Origin: CAZTDD01 sp964612675
GTDB taxonomy: Bacteria > Hinthialibacterota > Hinthialibacteria > Hinthialibacterales > JAKPRU01
Length of the DNA stretch: 57,407 nucleotides
Reading direction: 5' to 3'
Assembly: GCA_964612675.1 (NCBI GenBank)
Contig: CAZTDD010000030.1
Coordinates: forward strand, 1-57,407
Shown here: positions 47,666-55,514 of the stretch, in pieces
Layout of the letters: every line of letters starts with the position of its first letter
Position numbering within the stretch: the stretch's first letter is position 1
Notes under the pieces: generated by a model
What the model saw: the letters and a program-made list of their open reading frames with translations, nothing else
The model's database searches: none
What the model was told of the DNA's origin: nothing
Program-made: the position numbers and the translations under genes

Positions 47666-48850
47666 TCAGCCGTCCCTAGCGGCAATTTCCACTTTCTCCG
47701 CAACCCGGCCGTCGCGCACCATGTATCCATAATTGTATTGATTCAACGTCGTGCAAATATGGGGCGGAAACAACAAAACAACGTCGCCGACCTGGATTCG
47801 TGCGACCGGTGGCAGAGGCAGCCACGTTGCTCGATCGAATTGGTGCTCCACCAGCGTTCCATGCCGTTCCGACCCGCCAAACGGTGCGTACCCATCGATA
47901 GACGTTACGTGAACCGGACCGGCGTCGGGGGATACGCCCATTTTCACACCCGCATCCGTTGTTACGATATCCGGGCCTTCACGATTGATAACATCGATAA
48001 CACGTGTGGCCACGGCGGCGGCATACGCAAAATGCCCCGGTTGAATCCCGTTGTAATTTGTGTCCCAAAGGACGCATGTTCCGGGAGATACAGTATGTCT
48101 CCACTCGAATTCCCCTTGATGAGAGCGATATGCGGCGGCTGTGGCCGCAAACGTGAGCGACGATGATGTAACAACTTCTTCGATCGCAACATCCAGCTCT
48201 GAAAGAGTTTGAACGGTCTCATCAAGTAGACGTAAAAGGTCGACGGTGTATCGGTCGAGAACACGCGGGTTCTCATGACGAATATGGCCGTCGTATGCAT
48301 GCAGACCGACAAGCCGAAGAAAGCGACAATCTCGCAAAGTCTCCACAAACTCCAACAAAGGCGTTCCAAAAAGAACCCCGGTGCGATGCATATGTGGATT
48401 GATATCGAGGAATACATGTATCGATTGATTTCGAGCCTCCGCCGCCTCTGACAACGCAAGCGCAACTGTCCTGTTTGTCACGAGAGTTGAAACGCGTACT
48501 TCCGGATATTGTCCCGCCAAATCGAGATAGTCATCGATATGCGGTCCAAGCAAAGGGTAACTGATCAGAATATCCGATGCGCCCGCCGGAATAAGCGCAT
48601 CTCTCGCCTCATTGACTGAGCTCGCTTTAAACCGCTGAACACCTTTTTCCACATACATTCGAAGCAGTGCGGGCGCTTTGACCGTCTTCGCCATCAAGCG
48701 TAATCCATCCGCGCCTCCGGTCTCCTCCAGCACGCGTTTTCGATTTGCGAGGAGTTTTTCGTAAAAGAATACAGGTCGCGGCGTTCGAATCGCTTCGACG
48801 CCGCTGATTTCATAATCCTTCGGATTCGCAAGAGAGAATTCCGTCTTCAT
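47666..48850 (-). CDS. D-threonine aldolase/D-serine dehydratase-like PLP enzyme
   Basis: The protein has 394 residues with a fold-type III (alanine-racemase-like) barrel. The PLP lysine is probably in RLMAKTVKAPALL. A GLHAYDGHI strand follows, and a C-terminal metal-binding domain has PPHICTTLNQYNYGY with His and Cys in the usual order. Family members cleave beta-hydroxy-D-amino acids or dehydrate D-serine. Its ATG overlaps the stop of the RidA gene by four bases, so the two are translationally coupled. RidA proteins remove enamine/imine products of PLP enzymes, which fits this pair. Confidence 0.88.
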   Translation of the reverse strand: MKTEFSLANPKDYEISGVEAIRTPRPVFFYEKLLANRKRVLEETGGADGLRLMAKTVKAPALLRMYVEKGVQRFKASSVNEARDALIPAGASDILISYPLLGPHIDDYLDLAGQYPEVRVSTLVTNRTVALALSEAAEARNQSIHVFLDINPHMHRTGVLFGTPLLEFVETLRDCRFLRLVGLHAYDGHIRHENPRVLDRYTVDLLRLLDETVQTLSELDVAIEEVVTSSSLTFAATAAAYRSHQGEFEWRHTVSPGTCVLWDTNYNGIQPGHFAYAAAVATRVIDVINREGPDIVTTDAGVKMGVSPDAGPVHVTSIDGYAPFGGSERHGTLVEHQFDRATWLPLPPVARIQVGDVVLLFPPHICTTLNQYNYGYMVRDGRVAEKVEIAARDG

Positions 48851-49428
48851 AGTGTAATTGACCAGGATGCCAAAGTTTGTTGGATTTCAGGCGGAGTTTT
48901 TGGTACGGCGGCCTCGAATTCCATTTCAACCAGTGCACCCTCCGCGGGGAAGCGATGGCCGAGAGTAGTAATTCGTGTGGGATACACACCCACATGCCGA
49001 CGAGTGAATTCTTCCCGGTACGCCTCGTCTGCACGCTCAAAATCGTGAGGACCGTCGCCGGCAAGGTATAGCGAGACTCGAGTAAGGTTCGCGAGAGAAA
49101 CATCGTATGGTTTCGCTTCTTTATTTACATTTTGCTCCACGAACCGTCTACCGAGTTTTTCCGCCAGGAGCGACAAAAGTGCGTCCAGTTGAATAAATAT
49201 ATTTTCAATTTGCCTTTCAAGCGCATCCGCCGCATATCGTCCGCTTGCCGGTTCATAGCCGACAACCCGTTTCGCCGTCGCATCATATGCGGCGATTCCT
49301 GCAATCGATGCCACGTACCAGGAGAGATCTTCACGGACAACAATGTCGCTATATCCGCCAACGGGCAGAAGACGCCCTTCTCGTTGAATGTAGCTCAACC
49401 CGGGTACTGCATTATCGAACTCGGACAT
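48847..49428 (-). CDS. RidA/YjgF-family protein
   Basis: The protein has about 193 residues. The RidA fold shows IFIQLDALLSLLAEKLG, VSLANLTRVSLYLAG and ALVEMEFEAAVPK, with an N-terminal extension of about 60 residues. Family members hydrolyse reactive enamine/imine intermediates. The Arg at the usual substrate position may be R in TRVSLYL. The ATG at 49428 is chosen because the following MSEFDNAVPGLSYIQ is a normal opening and the gene upstream ends two bases before it. It overlaps the next gene by four bases. Confidence 0.85.
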   Translation of the reverse strand: MSEFDNAVPGLSYIQREGRLLPVGGYSDIVVREDLSWYVASIAGIAAYDATAKRVVGYEPASGRYAADALERQIENIFIQLDALLSLLAEKLGRRFVEQNVNKEAKPYDVSLANLTRVSLYLAGDGPHDFERADEAYREEFTRRHVGVYPTRITTLGHRFPAEGALVEMEFEAAVPKTPPEIQQTLASWSITL

Positions 49429-49430
49429 GG

Positions 49431-50519
49431 TTATTTTTTCTCTGTTTGTTCGCCGCGAACCATCCGCGATGAACCGCCTCCGGTCTGTGCACGTGCCAGG
49501 ATACGGACCTTGCTCTCCTTGATCTTTACAGGGACATCCCACTCGATTGTATTGACCTCAAACTCCGGAAACAGTGTCTCAATCACGGCATTTTCGATTT
49601 CTTTCAATTCAAGAATATTTACTCTACATTCCTCAATTCGTTTAAGTGTTTCACTGAGTTGGTTTTCTTCTTTATGAATGGTCTTTCGGATGGTTTCTAT
49701 GTTGGGAGCCGGTTCTTCTTTGTCCTGGGCTCCGGAATAGTCGACAACCGACTTGACCGACGAGAGCTCCCCGAGAATTTCTTTTGTGACGTCTTCGTCC
49801 TCCAGGCATTCCGCGAGCTCCTTCACAGAATCGCGTATGCGCTGGCCGAGTTGACGCAAAATCTCTTCCTGCAATTTATTGGCTTCCTGTTCGAACCGGA
49901 CGATGCGCAGGCGATTGGTGAGAGAGACGATATAGTCCGGTTCCAGCGCCCGCATTCTGCGTTTCGCCTGCGGGCGGAGAGAATCCAGCGCAATTCGTAT
50001 TTTCTTCTTTTGGTCCTGGTCCTTTTCGCTTTCAGCTTTCTTGAGCCGTACGGCGAGCGTTTCATAGAGAGTGAGAACATTATCCTGCGTCTTTTTCGTG
50101 GTAATGGTGTCTTCGGCCTCCGATAATTCGCCCGCCACCGAAAGACCTTTCGCGAGTAACGCCAGTGGTTGTTCCAGGTATTGCTGGATATCGGCGGGCT
50201 CGGTGCCGCGCTGGTTCACAAGTTGCTCGATTGCGTCGAAGCACCTTGCGACAGCCGACCGAAGTCGTGCTGAAAGAAAATCGGGATGGTTTTTGAGGAA
50301 CCGTTTGATTTTATTGTAGAGGCTCTGGAATTTGCGCCGCCGTTCCAGGCTCCCCGCCATGTCGAGCCGGGCCGCCCACACGGGATTTTCCTTGATTTTC
50401 GTGCGCATCTCATCGAGCGACAGGCCATGTTGTTTGGCTTGCGACTCGAGCATCTCGTCGGTGTATTCCTGTTCGATGCGTTCCTTCCGTTTTCCGGGAT
50501 ATTCGGCTTTCGTGCTCAT
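49431..50519 (-). CDS. Coiled-coil cytoplasmic protein of unknown function
   Basis: The protein has 362 residues, charged and mostly helical, with long coiled-coil stretches (e.g. ETLAVRLKKAESEKDQ and IETIRKTIHKEENQLSETL). No signal peptide or membrane segment is present. I do not recognise a family. It is the first gene of the minus-strand cluster and ends two bases before the RidA gene. A 140-bp insertion element sits about 90 bases upstream of its start. Confidence 0.75.
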   Translation of the reverse strand: MSTKAEYPGKRKERIEQEYTDEMLESQAKQHGLSLDEMRTKIKENPVWAARLDMAGSLERRRKFQSLYNKIKRFLKNHPDFLSARLRSAVARCFDAIEQLVNQRGTEPADIQQYLEQPLALLAKGLSVAGELSEAEDTITTKKTQDNVLTLYETLAVRLKKAESEKDQDQKKKIRIALDSLRPQAKRRMRALEPDYIVSLTNRLRIVRFEQEANKLQEEILRQLGQRIRDSVKELAECLEDEDVTKEILGELSSVKSVVDYSGAQDKEEPAPNIETIRKTIHKEENQLSETLKRIEECRVNILELKEIENAVIETLFPEFEVNTIEWDVPVKIKESKVRILARAQTGGGSSRMVRGEQTEKK

Positions 50520-50610
50520 TCCATGAACCCATTACTCGTATGCTTTTGTTCGACAACAGCGTACCACAGATCCCTTGTTTGCGTTACTCTCACACGGTTG
50601 GACTGCCGGT

Positions 50611-50750
50611 CAATGTCATTAAGTTAGGAAAGGGGGAAGCCGTTTACTGGGAGGGCGAGGCTCCCGCCGAGCCGAAATGAAGAAAAATGCGGCTCACCAG
50701 GAGGTTCGCCCTCCCCTCGCTCCTTCTCTCAAACTTAACTTAATGACATT
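50611..50750. mobile_element. 140-bp MITE-like element with 16-bp inverted ends
   Basis: The left end caatgtcattaagtta (50611-50626) and right end taacttaatgacattg (50735-50750) are perfect inverted repeats. The element is flanked by the direct repeat ggactgccggt (50600-50610 and 50751-50761), which looks like an 11-bp target-site duplication. The body holds gggagggcgaggctcccgcc and its partner gttcgccctccc, a hairpin module also found at 52985 and 54295. No transposase is present. Confidence 0.85.
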
Positions 50751-50898
50751 GGGACTGCCGGTCGGGCGTGCTGGTACGATAACTGAACGTGTGACAAGCC
50801 CGCACAAATCGCTGTATGAGTCGGAGAAACGGTCGACCAAGGGAGGTTCCCTCAAGATTGACGGCGTCGCCAAAAGTCGACGGCTGGTACCGAAAGTT

Positions 50899-50930
50899 CC
50901 CTCTCCCCCCGGGAGAGGGGTAGGGTGAGG
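50899..50930. repeat. CCCTCTCCC-type hairpin module
   Basis: The hairpin ccctctccccccgggagagg is followed by ggtagggtgagg. It is repeated at 51180-51211 and, reversed, at 3446-3477. Confidence 0.8.
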
Positions 50931-51070
50931 GGCGATCATTTTACCCGATTAGGCTATCGTGATCGGCCTGCCCGTTCCTCAGAGACGGCAGATCTAGCGA
51001 CAGCAAAGGGTTTGGATGATGACAGGAGTCTGTCACACACAAAGGAACGTCGGCGGATAATGCAACGTGC

Positions 51071-51104
51071 CCTCACCCCGGCCCTCTCCCAGAGGGAGAG
51101 GGAG
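51071..51104. repeat. CCCTCTCCC-type hairpin module (variant)
   Basis: The variant has cctcaccccggccctctccc and agagggagagggaga, with a companion motif directly after it at 51117-51141. Confidence 0.7.
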
Positions 51105-51179
51105 AAGAGCTCTCCCGACTTGTTGCGACGCCGTCGATCTTGTCGCTCCGGCAAAAATCGACTGCTGGCATTAGAAGTT

Positions 51180-51211
51180 CCCTCTCCCCCCGGGAGAGGG
51201 GTAGGGTGAGG
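51180..51211. repeat. CCCTCTCCC-type hairpin module
   Basis: Nearly identical to 50899-50930, in the same sense, and followed by ggggcgattattggacttg, which enters the companion motif at 51223. Confidence 0.8.
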
Positions 51212-51300
51212 GGCGATTATTGGACTTGTTGCAACGGCGTCAATCCTGGAGGAAACTCAGAGGGCGTTGACTACACACGATCGACTACAAGGAGCCTGAG

Positions 51301-52158
51301 ATGGTCTATCCCGTTTTAGTTTCCACATGGCATTTTGGTTTCCCCGCGAACGAGGCCGGTGCGAAAGTACTCGCATCGGGAGGCGCGGCTTTGGAAGCTA
51401 CAATTGTCGCCGCCGCCCATGCCGAGATGGCGCCGGATGTCGACAGTGTCGGCTATGGCGGTCTCCCAAACAGCGAAGGAGTCGTCCAGCTCGACGCCGC
51501 CGTCATGGAAGGCAAAACAGGTTACGCGGGCGCTGTTGGGGCGCTCGAGGGGATCGTTCCGTCGGTCCGTGTCGCGGAAAGGGTCATGCGCGAAACAGAG
51601 CACGTATTCCTCGTCGGAGAGGGAGCGAAGAAATTCGCACTTGAACGGGGGTTCGAGGAGCGAGACCTTCTAAATGATCACGCTCGGAGGTGGTACGAAG
51701 AATTCACACGGACCGGCAAAAAAGGCGATTTTTTTGACACCATCGGCGTTATCGCACTCGATGAGGGTGGCGATCTGGCCGCAACGTGTACCACCAGCGG
51801 TCTGGCCGGGAAACTGCCGGGCCGGGTGGGCGATTCGCCGCTCATCGGTTCGGGGCTGTACTGCGACAACGAGGTCGGCGCGGCGGCCGGGACCGGGGTC
51901 GGGGAGGATATCCTAAAAGTCTGCGGGAGTTTTCTCGTCGTCGAATTGATGCGTCACGGACGCTCGCCTCAGGAAGCCTGCGAGGAAGCGGTCCGCCGCT
52001 GCGCAAAACATCAGCGACGGACCGAATTGACTCAATGTTGTTTCATCGCTCTTAACCGCGACGGCGAAGTCGGCGGAGCGAGCACAAAGGAAGGCTTCCA
52101 GTATGCTCGGTGGAAGGACGGAAAGAACGTTCTCATCGATGCACCGCATCTGACATAG
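51301..52158 (+). CDS. Glycosylasparaginase / isoaspartyl peptidase family (Ntn hydrolase)
   Basis: The protein has 285 residues of the T2 Ntn-hydrolase family, which cleaves itself to free an N-terminal Thr. The motif DTIGVIALDEGGDLAATCTTSG holds the likely catalytic Thr (about residue 143), and GRVGDSPLIGSGLYCDNEVGA provides the binding loop. The start of the sequence (VLASGGAALEA, VGYGGLPNSEG) is typical of aspartylglucosaminidases. It probably cleaves N-linked GlcNAc-Asn or isoaspartyl dipeptides. No signal peptide is seen. The 3' end overlaps the convergent PuuD-like gene by 26 bases. Confidence 0.93.
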   Translation: MVYPVLVSTWHFGFPANEAGAKVLASGGAALEATIVAAAHAEMAPDVDSVGYGGLPNSEGVVQLDAAVMEGKTGYAGAVGALEGIVPSVRVAERVMRETEHVFLVGEGAKKFALERGFEERDLLNDHARRWYEEFTRTGKKGDFFDTIGVIALDEGGDLAATCTTSGLAGKLPGRVGDSPLIGSGLYCDNEVGAAAGTGVGEDILKVCGSFLVVELMRHGRSPQEACEEAVRRCAKHQRRTELTQCCFIALNRDGEVGGASTKEGFQYARWKDGKNVLIDAPHLT

Positions 52159-52918
52159 CCACAGCCTCGACAAAAGCCTTAAACAAATTCTGTTGAATCG
52201 GATCGTCCAACATCCGCTCCGGGTGCCATTGAACGCCGAGCGCCCAATGATCGTCTGCACTTTCGATAGCCTCAACCACCCCATCCTCCGTCGTGGCGCA
52301 AACGCGAAATCCTTCTCCGACACGCGCGACCGATTGATGATGCCCGGTGTTCACCGATAATCGATCTCTGCCGGTAATCTGCGCCAGTCGACTGTCCGGC
52401 GTTATTGTGACGTCGTGAAATAGCTTCATCTGTTCGTCATCGGTGTTTTGGTGAGCAAGCGGGTTTGTTATTTGCGACGGGATATCCTGCACGAGCGTAC
52501 CTCCCGCAACGACGTTCAGCATTTGTATCCCCAGGCAAATCCCCAAAATGGGAATCCGGCGTTCGAGCGCGCCGCGTGTCCATTCGAGTTCAATCGCGAG
52601 ACGCAGCCCGTCTTCATCCTTGGTTTTCGGGTGACGTTCTTCCCCGAACATCTGTGGCGGGATATCGTCTCCGCCCGACAGAACGATTCCGTGGATCAGG
52701 TTGAAATAGCCGTCCAGAATCGCCCGCTCCGCCGCGACGGGCAGCAGTATCGGGAACCCGCCCGCCTGGATGACCGCGTGATAGTAGGGTGTCCGCAGAC
52801 GCAGGTCATTCAGCCCGGGCGTCTCTTTCGAGGTCACATGGCGGCACGTGATGCCGATCAGCGGCCGGCCGTCGATGGTTTCCTTGGTAGGTAGGTCATA
52901 TTCTGTTCTTTTGTTCAC
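52133..52918 (-). CDS. Gamma-glutamyl-gamma-aminobutyrate hydrolase-like (class I amidotransferase fold)
   Basis: The protein has 261 residues of the peptidase C26 family. The nucleophile elbow is GICLGIQMLNVVAGG, followed later by NTGHHQSVARVG and GVQWHPERM, giving the Cys-His-Glu set. PuuD-type enzymes cleave gamma-glutamyl amides. The opening segment LIGITCRHVTSKETPG is typical. The end overlaps the asparaginase gene on the other strand by 26 bases. Confidence 0.92.
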   Translation of the reverse strand: MNKRTEYDLPTKETIDGRPLIGITCRHVTSKETPGLNDLRLRTPYYHAVIQAGGFPILLPVAAERAILDGYFNLIHGIVLSGGDDIPPQMFGEERHPKTKDEDGLRLAIELEWTRGALERRIPILGICLGIQMLNVVAGGTLVQDIPSQITNPLAHQNTDDEQMKLFHDVTITPDSRLAQITGRDRLSVNTGHHQSVARVGEGFRVCATTEDGVVEAIESADDHWALGVQWHPERMLDDPIQQNLFKAFVEAVAMSDAVHR

Positions 52919-52983
52919 GCTTGAATTCTACTTTGCATGTCAGTGTTCTGCAGGGGTTACCCCGTTGGGGTGAAACGCACACA

Positions 52984-53177
52984 CGGGAGGGCGAGGCTCC
53001 CGCCGAGCCGTTGGTGTGGAACAAGGAAGACGGCTCATCGGGAGATTCGCCCTCCCCGATCACCGTCCCCCGATCGCCCCTGCCGGCTCACTGCGGGTCC
53101 AGGAGTTGGACTCCTGGACCCGGCAGGTTCTGTTCTCACTTCACACCGTCGACACGGCGCACTCTCGACTCACGCTC
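52984..53177. repeat. Long direct repeat downstream of WD40 gene 1
   Basis: This block is nearly identical to 54294-54487. It starts with the gggagggcgaggctcccgcc hairpin module, then has a 12-pair hairpin gggtccaggagt-tgg-actcctggaccc (53095-53121). It runs into the last codons of the WD40 gene. It could act as a bidirectional terminator. Confidence 0.8.
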
Positions 53178-54191
53178 CGGCCAATCCTCCACCGCCGTGT
53201 TCAGATCGCTCACGTCCCAGATGGTGACTGTCCCCCTATCTTCGATGGCAACTTTGTTTCCGTCGGGGGAATAGGCAACCTCGTTATCGTACCAGTACAG
53301 GGGAAACTCACGAAGAAGTTCCCCCGTCCGCGCGTCATGTAGTCGAGGACCATAAAGCAGTTTCGCTCCGTCCGGTGAAAACGCGAGTGCGGGCGGGACT
53401 CGAGAATGCGGGGTCGAAACCTCTGAGACAAGCGAAGAGGTGGCCGCATCATATACATGAACGTTTCCGGGAATGACGGCGTACAACGAACCATCCGGCG
53501 AATACGCAATGTGTTTATAGTAGTTGTTGCTGTACGACGCCAAAATCTCCTTGTCAGGCAGAGATACCAAGGCGGAGTCATAGGTCACGTACGACATCAT
53601 CGAGCCCTCTTCAGGATCGCCGAGAATGAAGACTGAGTAGTACGACACGAGAATCTGGCTGCCGTCCGGTGAAAACGCAAAGCCCATTATTCCATTAGCG
53701 TTGTCATCAAAATGGATGGAATCTACTTTTTCACGTGTCTCAATATCCCAAAAGTCAACTGTCGCTTTGCCCCGCACGGCCGTGATAACTCTCGTGGCAT
53801 CCGGTGAAAAGGCAACGGCGTCATCATCTAGAATCCCAGATAAAGGTAAGACAACATCTCGAAGATGATCCCCCGATTCCAAATCGTAAAAGCTCACTCC
53901 ATTGTCATGTACACCTAGGACGAAAGAGCGACGATCCGGCGAAAGAGCCATGCAAGCGAATCCTGAATCAGGGTCCACTGCATAGACAGTCTCGCCGCTC
54001 TCGGCGTTCCACCCAATGACGTGACCCCAGGCATCACTCACAAGAATCTTGCTATCCCAAGAGAACCCGAGAAAGCGAACATTTCCCGTGTCAAGAGTTA
54101 CGAGAGGTTGATCATCCTGAGCGTTTGCTCCGACGCAGACGACGGTTATGAGAATCGCGAAGATGCGTAGCGAGAACCCTGCATGAGTCAT
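53136..54191 (-). CDS. Exported WD40-like propeller protein, twin 1
   Basis: The protein has about 351 residues. The signal peptide ends near GANA. Repeated blades read FACMALSPDRRSFVLGV, AVAFSPDATRVITAV, GFAFSPDGSQILVSY, ALAFSPDGAKLLYG and VAYSPDGNKVAIED, i.e. SPDG-type WD40/TolB-like repeats. The ATG at 54191 has GGAGGG five bases upstream. The downstream gene is a close paralog, and their 3' ends are almost identical at the DNA level. Confidence 0.87.
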   Translation of the reverse strand: MTHAGFSLRIFAILITVVCVGANAQDDQPLVTLDTGNVRFLGFSWDSKILVSDAWGHVIGWNAESGETVYAVDPDSGFACMALSPDRRSFVLGVHDNGVSFYDLESGDHLRDVVLPLSGILDDDAVAFSPDATRVITAVRGKATVDFWDIETREKVDSIHFDDNANGIMGFAFSPDGSQILVSYYSVFILGDPEEGSMMSYVTYDSALVSLPDKEILASYSNNYYKHIAYSPDGSLYAVIPGNVHVYDAATSSLVSEVSTPHSRVPPALAFSPDGAKLLYGPRLHDARTGELLREFPLYWYDNEVAYSPDGNKVAIEDRGTVTIWDVSDLNTAVEDWPERESRVRRVDGVK

Positions 54192-54293
54192 CACGTTCCC
54201 TCCTTCACTCATAGATACGCAGCATTCTCCTTTTCAGCACGTGATGGCCGGGAATGCCGTCTGCCGTTTCAAATGCCTGATTATCCGGCATAC

Positions 54294-54487
54294 GCGGGAG
54301 GGCGAGGCTCCCGCCGAGCCGTTGGTGTGGAACAAGGAAGACGGCTCATCGGGAGATTCGCCCTCCCCGATCACCGTCCCCCGATCGCCCCTGCCGGCTC
54401 ACTGCGGGTCCAGGAGTTGGACTCCTGGACCCGGCAGGTTCTGTTCTCACTTCACACCGTCGACACGGCGCACTCTCGACTCACGCT
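54294..54487. repeat. Long direct repeat downstream of WD40 gene 2
   Basis: This is the matching copy of 52984-53177, in the same relation to its gene. The similarity continues, with changes, into the last codons (DLNTAVQDWPERESRVRRV). Confidence 0.8.
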
Positions 54488-55496
54488 CGGGCCAGTCCTG
54501 GACCGCCGTGTTCAGATCGCTGACGTCCCAGATGGTGACCGTCCCATTCCTGGTGTCCTCGATGGCCACTTTGTTTCCGTCGGGGGAATAGGCGACCTCA
54601 TTGCCAGACCAACGTAATGGGAAGTGGCGAAGAAGCTCCGCAGTCGGTCCTTTCCGCGCTTCATACAAGTCAGGGCCATAGAGGAGCTTTATTGTTCGAT
54701 CAGGCGAAAACGCAAGTGCAGGCGACTCACGAGAACCGCCTGGGACTTGGGAGACGACGGAGAGTGACTCCGCATCATAGACATAAAGGTCGTCGCTGTG
54801 ATACACAGCGTATAGTGATCCGTCCGGTGAATACGCAATGGGCAGACCTTTATCGCTATACGACACCACAATCTCCTTGTCAGGCAGAGACACCAGTGCG
54901 GAGCGATGAATGGTGAAGGACATCGACATGCCTCCTTCAGGTCCGCTGTTCAAAACATGGTAGTAGGCAACAAGAAGCCGGATCCCGTCAGGGCCAAACG
55001 CTAGCCCCTCTATTGCGTGGGCATCATCAAAGCGAATTGAATCCAGTTTCTTTCCCGACCCGATATCCACAAAGTCGACTGCGACTCCGTATTTTCCTTC
55101 TACGGCGAGCGTCCTGCCGTCTGGAGAAAAAGCGAGGGCTAGCGGGCGGCTCTGGGACACAGCAATGTCTCGAACATGAGAAGCCGATTCCATATTGTAC
55201 ACACTTACCGTATATTCTTTGGTTATCATTGCGAGAGTTTCTCGGTCTGCGGAAAGCGCAACGCGATAACGATAACCAGATATTGGTCCCGCACCCATGG
55301 ATTGGATGACCTCCCCAGTTTTTACGTCCCAGACTCGCGTGTTGCAGAGGAGGTTTCTACCCCCCTCCAAAAACTCCAGAAAGTAGACATCTCCAGTCTC
55401 CAAGGTCGTCAGGGGATCGCTCTGACCGTTTACAGCCGGGGACAACAAGCATAACAGGACTGCGGAAATTGCAGGACAGAGACTTCTGCGCTTCAT
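54447..55496 (-). CDS. Exported WD40-like propeller protein, twin 2
   Basis: The 349-residue protein has a signal peptide MKRRSLCPAISAVLLCLL and SPDG blades (ALAFSPDGRTLAVEGK, GLAFGPDGIRLLVAYY, AYSPDGSLYAVYHS, VAYSPDGNKVAIED). It shares the general layout and the C-terminus of twin 1, so the pair arose by local duplication. GGAGG precedes the ATG. It follows the partial large gene by 18 bases and is probably in one transcript with it. Confidence 0.88.
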   Translation of the reverse strand: MKRRSLCPAISAVLLCLLSPAVNGQSDPLTTLETGDVYFLEFLEGGRNLLCNTRVWDVKTGEVIQSMGAGPISGYRYRVALSADRETLAMITKEYTVSVYNMESASHVRDIAVSQSRPLALAFSPDGRTLAVEGKYGVAVDFVDIGSGKKLDSIRFDDAHAIEGLAFGPDGIRLLVAYYHVLNSGPEGGMSMSFTIHRSALVSLPDKEIVVSYSDKGLPIAYSPDGSLYAVYHSDDLYVYDAESLSVVSQVPGGSRESPALAFSPDRTIKLLYGPDLYEARKGPTAELLRHFPLRWSGNEVAYSPDGNKVAIEDTRNGTVTIWDVSDLNTAVQDWPERESRVRRVDGVK

Positions 55497-55514
55497 GAGA
55501 TTCCTCCTTCACCA

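Larger units (their letters stand above)
50520..51300. other. Repeat-rich interval
   Basis: No gene is supported. In order it contains the 140-bp inverted-repeat element (50611-50750), a companion motif (50854-50878), and a CCCTCTCCC module (50899-50930). These are followed by another such module (51071-51104) with motif (51117-51141), and a further module (51180-51211) with motif (51223-51247). It ends in the leader of the asparaginase gene. Confidence 0.7.
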
